From Bombardia bombarda (lineage: Eukaryota > Ascomycota > Sordariomycetes > Sordariales > Lasiosphaeriaceae), in contig JAULSR010000001.1 in NCBI GenBank assembly GCA_030512295.1, forward strand, positions 3,681,001 to 3,745,000: a stretch of 64,000 bases of DNA, in the 5' to 3' direction. Below the pieces are notes generated by a model. The model ran no database searches. It was not told the origin of the DNA and saw nothing but the letters and a program-made list of their open reading frames with translations. Of the stretch, positions 46,318 to 57,834 are shown piece after piece. The first letter of the stretch is position 1, and every line of letters begins with the position of its first letter. A program made the position numbers and the translations under genes.

Positions 46318-48738
46318 TCACGTCGTGTTCCCATATGGCCCGGCCCCCGAGCTCGTCACCGACGACGATGTCCCTATCGTAGCCGTGAAACTGCGCTTCC
46401 GCTTCATGCCAAGCGCGTCCTGAGACGAGTAGTCATGGTGGTGATCGCCGCCGCCGCCACCAACACCACGATCCCCCGTGTTCGGGCCACTCTGACCGTG
46501 ACCGTGACCGTGACCGTGACCGTGACCCTGGCCATGGCTCTGGCCCAATCCTCCTCCTCCACCACCAACACCCCCTCCAAATGTATCCCTTATGGGTGTC
46601 CTCGAACTGTTCGAACTCGTCATGCTATGAAACGCCTGTGAGAAATCATTGGGCGGCGCGATGGGTGCGCTCATCTGGGGCATCGAGTAGTCGCCGCCCC
46701 CTGATGATCGGAATCCCGGCGTCCTGGGGAGGGAGAAGTCGTTAGGGGCGCTCAGAGGTGCCGAGGGGAAGCTCGCTGTATAACTCGACGAGGAAACGCC
46801 GCCGCCACCGAGCTGCGGTGTTGACGAAGTTCGAGGTCCGGTTGGTGAATGCGCAGTCGGCTGCATGTTGCCCGACCCGCCAACGCCGGATCGAAACTGT
46901 GTCCGCAGGTCAAGGCCGAGAGGGAGGGAGGCGGATGCGGCCCTCATTCTAGAATTCCGTTGTTGGTTGGCCTGAAGGCCAGAGGGTTGGAAGTTGGGGT
47001 AGCCCATGTGAGTTGGCGACTGGACAGTGGAACCTATAATAGAAGAAAAAAGCCTGCCTTTAGCCCTAGCCTTAGGTGTTGAACTGAATTTGCACACGCA
47101 ATGCTTCCGACTCACCAGAGTAGTTGCTCGAATCATAACCGCCCATACCACCTGTAGATGAAGCGCTCATCTGGTCCTGCTGATACATGCCCTGCGGCCG
47201 ACCTCCCAACTGAGGAGAGCCATGGCCGCCGTGACTGCCATGGTAGGTCGTGTAATCGATAGCGTCACCTTTCCAGGACATGCTGGACCGCAGAGGAGAT
47301 TGGAGAGAATCAGACCGCGATCTGCTCATGGTTTCGCGCAGCTGAAGTGGTTGCAATGGTCGCATTTGTTGTCGCGAGTGGTGGCTGTGCACTTGCATGC
47401 TTGTATCTAGACTGTTCTGGCGTGCAAATGGATTTGATGTTCTCGGCCCTCCGCCTAACGAATATCCGTAACGGTCACTCGAAGATGGAGATAGGGGAGA
47501 TAGGATATCTGGTGTGCTGAGAGAGGCAGACGAGTTGAAGCCAATGCTGCCAAATGCCGGGCTGAGACCGGTGGGTGAAAGATGGTCATCGCTTCCTTCA
47601 GGCCGCCGTACATCCACCATCAAGGGTCGCATCATATGATCTGCGTACGAGGATCCAAAATCCACTGGCGAGGTTATGGGCGTTCCCAATCCGTGGACCG
47701 CGCCATAAGGAGAATGGAGAGCTTGCACATTGTCAAAGTCGTCTGGTACTGCCCTCATCTTGATCATGCGATCCCGGTCATCCGCTGTTAATCGCTTGAT
47801 CTTGGCTCGCCTTATTAATCGTTAACATTACTGTATCTGCAATCTAACCCCTCACAACGCCACGTACCTGTTTTGGAACCAGACCTGGACTTGTCGAGGG
47901 CTCAGTCCAGGGATTTCTCTAGACAGACGTTCTCTGTGTGCGGCATCGGGATGTGGTTGCTTGGCAAATTCACTCATCAGGAACCGAGTTTGTTGGTGGG
48001 TGAGCCTAGCCAGGTTAGCCGCAGTTCCTTTATTCTCGAGCTATCGATTTTCTGTTACCTGAATCGCTTCATTTTCCGCCGCTGTGCAGTCCTTTCGGCT
48101 GCAGTTTGTGGCTGAGTTGGTGTGTCTCCCTCCACATCCCCCTCCACCATATCTTCATCATCTAGTACGTCCTCGTCTTCCTCTTTGATGGTGTTTTGAA
48201 CATCGCTTGCTGAATGGTTTGTGGTTACCTCAGGGCCTTGATTTGTCGAGGAGACAGAACTTAAAGGATTAGACCCAAGTGATATACCTGGCGTCTCGGC
48301 GGGTGCCAGTGAATCTTCGTGCGCCGATTCAGCTGCCTTCTGGGCATACTGCTCCCCCTGATTTACCGCCTGTTCTGTGATGGGTGACTGTTGTTTCGGC
48401 TGCCGTAGGCCTAGGGGATCGAGACGGTGGTGATGCCCAAGAGGCGACGACTCATGCTTCGGTCCATCCAGCTCCAATGAATTGCTCGGCGCAGCCACAG
48501 TCCGTGGCTGAGCCTGCGATTCTGCGTTTTCTGTCGAGTTCGTCACATGCTCGTATGGCTGCGACAAGAAAGTGTTGTCTCCTGGCGGGAGAAACGAGTA
48601 CTGTCCCTGCCAGTCTGACTGCGTCACAGAGTCGAAGTTCGACATGCGTAAGCTATCCGCCGACTTGTGGAAGGTGGTCTCAAACTTGCTGATGGACCAA
48701 GGATTCTGCTCCGTAGCGCTTTGCCTGGAAACGAGCAT
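46318..48738 (-). CDS. Homeodomain transcription factor
   Basis: Four exons on the minus strand (48738-48059, 48005-47868, 47810-47116, 47033-46318) with 53-, 57- and 82-bp introns, all frame-consistent; 742 aa. The frame is open upstream of 48738, so the true start could be earlier, or later at MSNFDSVT. The homeodomain spans residues about 222-281, interrupted by two introns. Helix 3 reads QVQVWFQNRRAKIKRL, with Trp48, Phe49, Gln50 and Asn51, i.e. a typical Q50 homeodomain. An acidic segment (EEDEDVLDDEDMVEGD) precedes it and could activate or shield. The C-terminal half is Ser/Pro/Gly-rich, with a Gly-His repeat and a KRKR cluster near the end. By family it is a nuclear DNA-binding regulator of growth or conidiation; resemblance to the fungal Htf1/Hbx group is possible but not established. 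Confidence 0.9.
46493..46522. repeat. (TGACCG)5 hexanucleotide repeat encoding Gly-His
   Basis: Five perfect units followed by a degenerate sixth. On the coding strand of the homeobox gene they give an alternating Gly-His run within a Gly-rich C-terminal region. Confidence 0.9.
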
Positions 48739-51700
48739 TGGAATGAGCGGTTGGTCTTTGCGATCAGGATAAAGAGTGTCCGTTCGATTGGGAACACAGC
48801 TACTCGCCCTAGCTGCAAGGTTGACTATTCGCGAAGTCGGAAGACTGTCAAAAGAGAGATGCGTAGCGAACGAGTGTCGAAGCCGCTCCGTGATATGATG
48901 GGATCAGGGGAAACGAGTGCGCATCACAGACCGCAGCCTTAGGTAGACGAGTCCTTTACTTTTTGGTATTCCAGATCGTCTGGTCCGCTGTACCTCTGTC
49001 CAGCAGATCCTGCAGTCGAAGACTGGTACGAGTCTGTGGGGTTATCGACGGAAAAGGCAGTCGTCCAGCTCTGTCGCCGCCGCTTCAGGGATTTTCGTCC
49101 ACTTCTCCAGGCTCACTTGCAGATCAAACCAGACGAGTGCTTTGGGGAAGATGTTGAGGTGGTGAGGCTTTGGCTCAGGTAAAGATTCCCCAGGCGAGGT
49201 GCGTTGTGCTGGAGAATAAGGTGTGCCCGCCAAAACGAAGATCAGACAGAGCCGTGGTTGTAATGTTGATAGGTTGCCAGGTTTCGATATTAGCCCACTG
49301 ATCTACGATACAGCGTTGAGCCAAGATCCTTATCAACAGTAGTAGGAAATTTGTCTCCCAAAAGCAACATGCGATCTGATCTAGTTGCTGAGTGGTAGAA
49401 CAGGAGAAAGTTTGTCTTTGCCTCAGGGTGTCTGGGGTAAGAGCATATCTTGTACAAGTCTGAGGGTGTAGAACGGTTCTCGGCGGGGGCCGTCTACTTC
49501 AAGGTCCTCCTGAACGCGGGCTGGGTCCGGGAGTGATGGGGCTCTAGAGGGATACCCGTGGTTGTAATAAGACGGTTCTTCAGCACCCTATGCTTAGGTA
49601 GGACAGAGGTGGAATTAATACCGATGGAGGGCCCGATCCACACGGAGAAATGTCGAGGCAGCATCCGAATTCAGGACTGCATGGCAACCGCAGTAGACGA
49701 CGGCAAGAGCTGGGGAAAGATGGGGGTACCTGGTACCTGACAGAGGACCGACTGTGGCTATAATGGCGGTTTGCCAATGGCCGCCTGCCTTGTTTGAGAA
49801 AGGCTCCTCGATTAGAGGAAGCCGCGAGCTATTGCCCACCCTCGGTATAGCAATATCGGGCTCCTAGATGGCGGAACAAGCTAAGCCACACCGTTTTCCG
49901 TTCCTCCCCTTCTGCCATGACTTGACAGGAGCGACAGGGCTATAGCGATGAACCTTGGTCATAGAGCTTTCGGCTGAATGGCTAATGCCGTGCAAGAAGG
50001 ACGATGGAACCAACAAAGGCACCTGCCACTTAAAAAGTAGCATGGAAACGGTCAAGAGAAACGCTCACACGCCAAGTCTAGCGAGCCAGCAGACAAGGCC
50101 GCTAAAAGGCAGGCGAAGGAAAACGCTGCTGCTGCTGTAGCCCGGCATGGGGTTGTGAGGACGCACACATGCATGGAGATGGGCAAGACGAGGTAGACAA
50201 GAGCATGTTGGGCCAATGAGGCCGTAGCAAACATCCGACACCCACGGGGACAAGATAGCCTAGGTCGTTTAACTGTGGGCTGCGGGCACGTACGTACATA
50301 GGTACATTTGAGGAGGGCACTGGGCAGAGGGCACTGGGCACTGGGGGGGAGCATTCCTGGTTTCCCTGTAGGGAGACGTTGGATCTGGCTGTCTTACTGT
50401 ACATACACAGACGCAACCCGCTGGGATTGCTGGAGCCAGCAACAGCAGCAGCGGCAGCATTGCCTGAGCGCCGCAGCACGATGCCGGGAGACGCCCGCAG
50501 GGAGGGAGACAAGGTACAGGCCGTGCATGGCATCTCGGCTGGAACATTCGTGAACGGTTGATTGGCCCTACCTTACATTAGCTCCGTGTCGACTCCACGG
50601 AAGAAAGCATGACCGTTATTGAGCTTTCTCTCGCCTCGAGCCAATGGGAGACATGGACGCCTGATGTAGGAGGGTGTAGTGTACGTGCGTGTGTATGTAT
50701 GTATATGTATGCGTGCGTGTGTGCGTGTGTGCGTGCGTGTGCTGTGCTTTGCTTGCTTCTTTGTCTGTGGGGAGATGTGAGCAGCATGACGGAGGGAAGG
50801 GGGGCGTGAGCCACGGGGTGAACGCAGATCAGATCACATAACAGGCGTCAAGAGCTGGGCGATGTTCCCCCGTTTAGACTGTTTCCAGTGGACTTTTTAC
50901 TGTGTAGGGTTGGGGCAAAGGTTGGCTGAGAGTGGGAGGTCTGGCTGGGATGGTGGTGCGGGAGGTGGGGAGAGGATTTGTGATATCCGACCCCCCCTAG
51001 CAAGTCGGATGGGTTGTGGCGCCAGGGGAGGATGAGTAGATCACTGATGGGCAGATCTCTCTTCCTTGCCGACATCTGGTCCGAGGAGGCTAGCCTTGTT
51101 GGCAGCAGCATGGGCGTGTAGGCTGTCTGTAGGTAGGGCAGCTCGGTAGATAGCAAGCACAGCAAGCCATGCTCCTCGCCATGGGCGCCATATCCAGGCC
51201 CTGTCCCCTTACAATGCACACAAGATGTGGGTGGTCTCCTTAGGAAAGGCAACCCTGCATTGAGCGATTGTGCATCCTTCACATTGACGAAGTCAGAACT
51301 GACAAGAGATGATGGTCTGAACTGTGCAACCCCCTTGCCTGTCTGTAGTCTGTACGTCTGTATGGCTGAGCCCAAGCCCATTTCCGGGGGGCAGTGGAGA
51401 GTGGAGGCCAACGGCCTCATAGCGGGGGCAGATGGTGCCGCTGGCAGAGTATGGTGTGTTTACTAGGCATGTCTTGTAGTATCTCACGGCGGCCGACCCT
51501 CGAAGAGAGAGGTACGGTGGCAGTCGGGGTCCGGATTCGACACGGACGCGGCATTTGTCCAGTGTGCCCTGTCGCATCAATCCCCTGTATGGCTTCCCCG
51601 CGAGACTCAATGCCGGCCTTGAAGGGGAATCTCAACATTCTGGGGAACGCCAGCGACGGCGTCATGGTCATGTCAGTGGTAAAAACTAGGTAGGCCCTAG

Positions 51701-53654
51701 GAACAGCACCCGCGCGAGTACCTAGGCCAGCCAGCATGAACGAGCGCGAGCCAGCTAGGAAGGGAAGCTAGGAGCTTGTGGGAAGCTGCGCCGAACAAGC
51801 CGTAGGCTGATATGATGTGCTACCTCCCAGGCCCTCCCATAGCATAGCTAGCTAGGATCGGTGGGGTTGGTGCTACTGTATGATGGGGGATACAGGAAGA
51901 CTGTGGTAAGCGTGAGTGAGGCGAGGTGTCTTGCAGCCAGAGGGTAGCATCGAGCAGGGTGAGGACGTGAGAGGTGTGTTGTGCCAGACGTGCTCAAAGC
52001 GGACAAGGGCGGTTGGGCTAGAAGGTGGCTCTCCAACGGTCGAAGCTTCTTTGGATGTCCACCCTGCGGTGCCTATGTAGCGAAGACGCCAGATCCCAAA
52101 GTCCGTGCGTTGCCAGAGCTCTTGAAGGTCGGCCTTCTCGTTGCAGCTTGCAGGGGTGGGGCCCATGGTTTCATCAGGGGCTGGGATTTGTGAGAGGCCA
52201 GCGCGATGTATGCAAGACAAAGTGACTTGGGGGCCAGCCAGCCAAACAGACAAACATGACATGCCCAAACGGGCCAGAACAAGGACCGTCCGACCCGTTG
52301 AACGCGCCGCGGGAACAGTGCAGTTGCATACGCCTCATGGCTGTTAATTGGGCGCAGAAGTCATATTTCTGCCGCCCCAAGTATCCGTACTTGGGCATGT
52401 CCCAGCTCCCAACCGCTGGGACTTGGTGTGGAGAGAGATCTCGCAGATCGAGTATGGCCTTCATCCAGAAGTCTAGGCGGTCTTGCACCATTGTCCGAAT
52501 CATCACTGCTGCCGTAGGGCGATGGGAGCTGTGAGCTATGTTGACAAGGATATCGCGCGTCTCAGCGTACTGGGTATCGGCAGCGCAACCGTACCGGCTT
52601 GCTTGGGGTCCTGTCCTGGAGGGGCTGATCGCCGTTATCGGGTGGATGTAGCAGCATACAGCAAATTTGCATAGGCCATGGGAGGGGCCATGTGGATTCT
52701 GACATCCTCCAATCTTTAATTCTCGTGGTGCAAAACTCGGTTCCCTGCGTAGATAGACAGAGCGCTTGCTTGGCCGACGGCGACTGCGAGCCATGACGAA
52801 CGCCCCCGTGTGCTTTTCACTGTCATTTCGGAGACGCGGCCGTGAATTCGTTGCGAAATAGTGGTGCACGAATACTTCAGACGGAGGGTCTCTGGACCTG
52901 CCTAGCCGCGCTTGCCAAGGCCTGGGTGCCAAGTCCAAGGACGTGGACAGCACGTACGCACGCCGCCGTGAGCGAAGGTGTGAAGGCGAGGGCGAAGATG
53001 TACCTCAGTTTTGGAGTTGGTACTACTGCTGTGTCCTGGTGGCTTTCTTTGGATGACACATTGGCTGGAGGAAATGCGTATTCTGATTTGCCAAGAAAAC
53101 AGGGTCAGTCACATCTGAAGCTCAACTGAACTCAACTACCGGTTTTGCAGCAGCAAAAAAAGCAAGCCAAGGTGAGTTCCCAAAACGGAAAGCATAGAGA
53201 GAGGCCAGGTATATTTACGAAGTTGGGGCACGCATTCCATGGACAGGTGAAGTAGGCAGTAACTGCCCGATGGTAACTGCCTTACCGCCACCTACCGTAA
53301 TGGACCACAGCCGCCTCGTGCCTACCTAAAGGGGATTATGTAACTTGGCGGTAGGCGCCGACGGCAGGTACGGCGGTCCTTCACTTGCTCGTCAGCAAGA
53401 TTAAGCTTAATCAAGAAGAAACGACGGATCCTTTCCTTTGATCGAACCTTCCATTTGACATCTTGATGATGCAGTGAGCTCTATTGTGGAGTCTCTCTTT
53501 CCCGCAAGGTTTGAGCTTTGCTGCCCTTCAGATTGGAACTATCTTTCCGGCTACACCTGCACTCTTTTGTTAGAAAAGCTCCCTCACTATCCGTATTCCA
53601 CTATATGAAGTTCTCAACGTCGCTGTTAATGCCTGGGGTTTAGCTGCAGTGTCA

Positions 53655-53765
53655 TACTGGGTAGTAACTACCTAGACTGGGTGCCTACTTAGGTATTTAG
53701 TAGTAGGTACTTGCAACTATAAGTACCTACCTTGGGTATCTTTGTAGGTACTTAGGTACCCAGTG
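53655..53765. repeat. Cluster of TACCTA/AGGTAC palindromic motifs
   Basis: About 110 bp consist largely of overlapping forms of TACCTA, TAGGTA and AGTACCTA in both orientations. Weaker copies recur across intergenic DNA of the window, notably 55055-55085 and 55275-55325. No longer repeat unit joins them. Confidence 0.7.
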
Positions 53766-56700
53766 CGCTCGCGAAGCACAGGAAGGAAGGAGCAAAAGGC
53801 AGGCGGCCGCTTGCGTGGGAAGGTGGGTTGGGTTGTTTAAGCTTCGCAACACAAACACAAACGCAAACACAAGGAAAGCACAAATAGTGGATTCAACTTG
53901 CTCCTGTTCTGTCCGTATTACCTAAAGTAGGCACCACGATCCCTCGGGAAGATACGGGCTTCTCCGTAATACGGCGCGGCTGTCTAGCGGCGGCACTTCC
54001 TCCACAGCTTTTTCTTTACTGTGCCCAAGCTTTGGTCTTCTTGATACCTGAGCGTCTTCCACCTGTGCCTTTTCTGTACCTGCACGGCCATAGGAGAGCA
54101 CAGCGACATGTAAGAAGTCACTGCTTCCAAAGTCTTGATGCCTGAGTTATAACATCAACCAATGGCTGAGGTAGTAGTGCTGATCAATACTTTTTCGTCC
54201 GTCTAGGTAAGGTAGGAGGGTAGTAGAGAGGGTAGGCAGGTTCCAAGTCTTTCAATGCTACCTTTTTGCATCACCACCACCCGACTCGGAGAGGTAAGTC
54301 AGCGTCAATATACGTAGGGTTGTCGGGATGTGGAGCGGGAATGGCAAAGCTCCAACACCAATTTCTCGTCATATTATACCTAGACAAGCTCAAGAAGGTA
54401 CCTATATGCGATGTCTACTTATCCCGCACTCGAATCGGTCGACAAGTACCTAACAGAGAACGACAAGATAGGTGTGGCACTGCGCCAGACTGGGCGCTCT
54501 GCAGTGTCATCTCTAAGCGGGTTTGCTCAACCCACAGCGGTGTAAGGGATGCCTACATACATATGTACCTTTTTGGCAAGAATGTGAGTCTCGAACGCGA
54601 CAGCCAACCTACCTACCTACGTAGTGTGCGCACGGCACTGCAATGGAGGGTGTGGCATGGGACATAGTATGGAGGCACAATAATGCAGCACTGTGTGCCC
54701 AACAACCAGTAGCCTTGCCAACCAGCTGTTTGATAGTACAGCCTCCCAATCGACGCCCGTCCCCGTCCCCCCCCCCCTCCGTACTCCTTGGGCTGCCGGT
54801 GTGAGGTCCACTTGGGGGCAAGGGGGCGGGCGGCAGCGCAACGCGGAGACGCGCCGCAACCGCGCAACCAAGAAACTGTCGTATCCCCATGCTTGGTGTT
54901 CTGGGTGTGCGTAAGGCAGGTAGTAGCTGCGCAGAAAGAAGCCTGGGCCGTAATCCACAATTCATAATCCACAATCCGCGTTTCCCATGGAGCAAGAATA
55001 CGAGGCCAGGGCATTGGATATACCTTCACCGAGAGTTCAGTCGGCCACATCATGATGTACTTACCTACCTACCTAGGTAGGCAGGGTGAGCCGTGCCAGG
55101 AGGCTGGGCGTTGCTGCATCCCGGTTAGGGAGGCATGCTTTGAGGCTCTTGGCGGGGAGGATGGGAAAAGCCCAAGGCCGGCCACCGAGAAGACATCTGC
55201 GCGAATCGCAACAGTTCTTCGGCTACGGAAGTGTACCGCACACCGCAACCGCCATGCCACACACGGTAGGTGAGATAGCTCGGTACGGTAGATACCTAGG
55301 TAGGTAGTCTACTACGTAGGTAGTCGGGCTTCAAGAAGACAATGAATACGTAGTACTGGCAGTTAGAATAAACGGCGCTGCACCCACGCCGCAGTATTCC
55401 GTTATAGTATAGGTCTAGGTAGGGGACGTTCAGATCGCGCCGTGCCGAGAGTTTGGCGGGTGTCTGGGCTCTGCGCCCTACACAAAGTTGCCCGCCCCCA
55501 TCATCGGCGACGATCACGGGGCGCACTCGGGCTTTGGGATATCTCTTCCGTCCACACTACCATTGACCATCTTCGAATCTGCAGCCATCGTGCTTTGACC
55601 GATGGATCAGCCAGAGCAGCCGCATACAAACCTGCTGCAAGGGGTGGCTTGTTTACTGCATGGGACGGAGACATACGTCTACTGACTCGAGATGTGCATA
55701 TTGTAGAAGCAATGCAGACCGCCGCACCACGCGCCTCTTTCTGTAGCGGTCTGTCAAATTGTCTACCTTACCTAGCAGTCAGTCAAGTCACCTTGGTAAG
55801 TCGATGGGGGTGGAGGTGGTCAATGCCACCCGGCACTGGCGGAGACTGGAGACTTTAAGATCGGGTGCCTTGCAGATTGAATAACGGCTCAATAACGGCT
55901 CACTGACGCCCACCTTCCAGCTGTCCAATCCGATGCGCAATGCTGTTTGTTACCTTACCTAGGGTGCAAGTTAACGGCAGCAACGACTCAGAGCGACGGG
56001 AGTTGCCCGTTTTCCTACTCAACGACTCTTACCGCCGCCACAGCCCACTAACTTAGTCCCAAGTTATGGGGCGGGCCCCACCACATCGTCTCCCCGCATA
56101 GCCGCCTGGAACTCCGCCGAGAAATCGAAAACTCCATGCTCAGGTCTATTTTCTATCTTTAGAAGGGATCAGTTCGCCCCAAAAACAAACACCAAGTTTC
56201 TCTGTTGTACTACAATAGGGGGATATCGCAAGTGCTCCGCCGCTCGCCACTGTCACCAAGCCAGGCAATCACGTCGTCAGTCAGCAAGAGTGCCCGTTGT
56301 AACAGACGTTGCCGTTTTTGTCGGTCCCGAAGCCCATTTACCATTTTCTTTTCTTTATCTGCCTGCTGCCGCGTAGGAAACGGCAAACCACATGCGCCCC
56401 TTGTGCACCGAGTCCATCGCAAAGTATTTCGTGCCTACGTTATCTGCAGCCCCAATGCGACAAGAGAGCGGCGCAACTCGTCGAGACACTCACTCGTGCT
56501 TGCTCGAATGTCATCAGATAGCCAATACGAATACACCACGGGAAGAAATCGAGCAAATGCCAAGGCTTGGGCTGTCTTGCTGAGATCGATGCTGCTTGCT
56601 GGTGGTGTCTGCTCCCCTCCCCCCTCTCCCCTCCCCCTTTTGCGTATAAGGCTGAGTAACAAGTGGCCTGAGACGGCAACACTGTGCATCATTTCCGATG

Positions 56701-57787
56701 GCATTTCCCACCCAGCACTCTTTAGACCACCAGTAGTCCAGCTCCCCTGGGTCCTGCCTTGCACCCCTGTCCCTTGTCGAGACGTTAGCCGCAACCGCTG
56801 TGCATGGGCCCGCTGTGGACTGAGAATCTGGGACACGACCTGTTGAAGCCGGACCGTGAGGGATAAGGTCGCGCGCGTTCCCTCTTCTCGACGTCAAATC
56901 TGGCCGACATCCGGCCGCGCGCTTTCCAATCCGGCCGAGAAGGATTGGAGAAATGACTTTCGCTCATGCTGCTTCCTCGCCGGCTTCTTTTTGCAAGAAA
57001 ATGAGCCACATACCTACCCATCGATGGGGATAGAGGAGCCGATCCGGACCTGTTTGCTGCCCAGGAAGCCAAGCCGAGCAAGCCCCCACAGGTCACAGGT
57101 CACTGAACAACACAACCGGGCCGTCTGGGACTGGCGGCCTGGATATCCATTATTGACGGGCGGCCGTCAACAGTCAACAACTTGCCCCCCCCCCCCGGTA
57201 CTTATCTCAGTTATCAACGTGGCGTAGTACGAGCATCACAAAGGCCTCACACACCCATGGCTTCTAGGCTACACGCGTGCCTGCATTGTGGACCTCGGCG
57301 AGAAGTTTGTGCGATGAATGGAATTCCAGGAACCCTTGAGACGGAGCCTCTTTTATTGAGCATGCAGCAATCCGCAATATCTGCTGTCCAATAGCTTGAT
57401 ATTCCAACCCTCACACAGGGCCCCACGAGCCCAGCACGAGGGAAGAGAAACGGCAATAGATTTGGTCCAAATCAAACTGTCACCCATCAATCTAACATTG
57501 GCCGCTGCCGTCAGTTCTACATAGTGGCGGCAGGCTAAGAATGGAAGCCACCAAGAATCCCCAGCCTCCTCCCTCTTCCCTCTTCCCAAACTCCCCGCTT
57601 CCCGTCATTGCGGTCGTGCAAGCTGCATGTCGCGGAGAGAAACAACGAGGTTTCTCGTTTCAGCCGCCATCGCAAGCTTCGTCAGACGTCGAACAGCGAG
57701 CGGAACAGCAAGCGGAACATTGCCTGCTCCAGCTTTTCGGAAGACGCCAATAGCGTCACTGCTCACTTCTTTCCACCCTACTCATCA

Positions 57788-57790
<3 letters not shown>

Positions 57791-57830
<40 letters not shown>
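57791..57830. repeat. (TC)20 microsatellite
   Basis: Perfect TC dinucleotide tract of 40 bases in the desert upstream of the homeobox gene. Confidence 0.95.

Positions 57831-57834
<4 letters not shown>

Noticed and set aside
52174..52953. 259-residue open frame on the minus strand
   Set aside because: About one such frame is expected by chance in 64 kb; no domain or compositional signal and it overlaps several other frames.
56205..56846. 213-residue open frame on the plus strand
   Set aside because: No recognisable domain, overlapping frames on the opposite strand, and codon use unlike the real genes.
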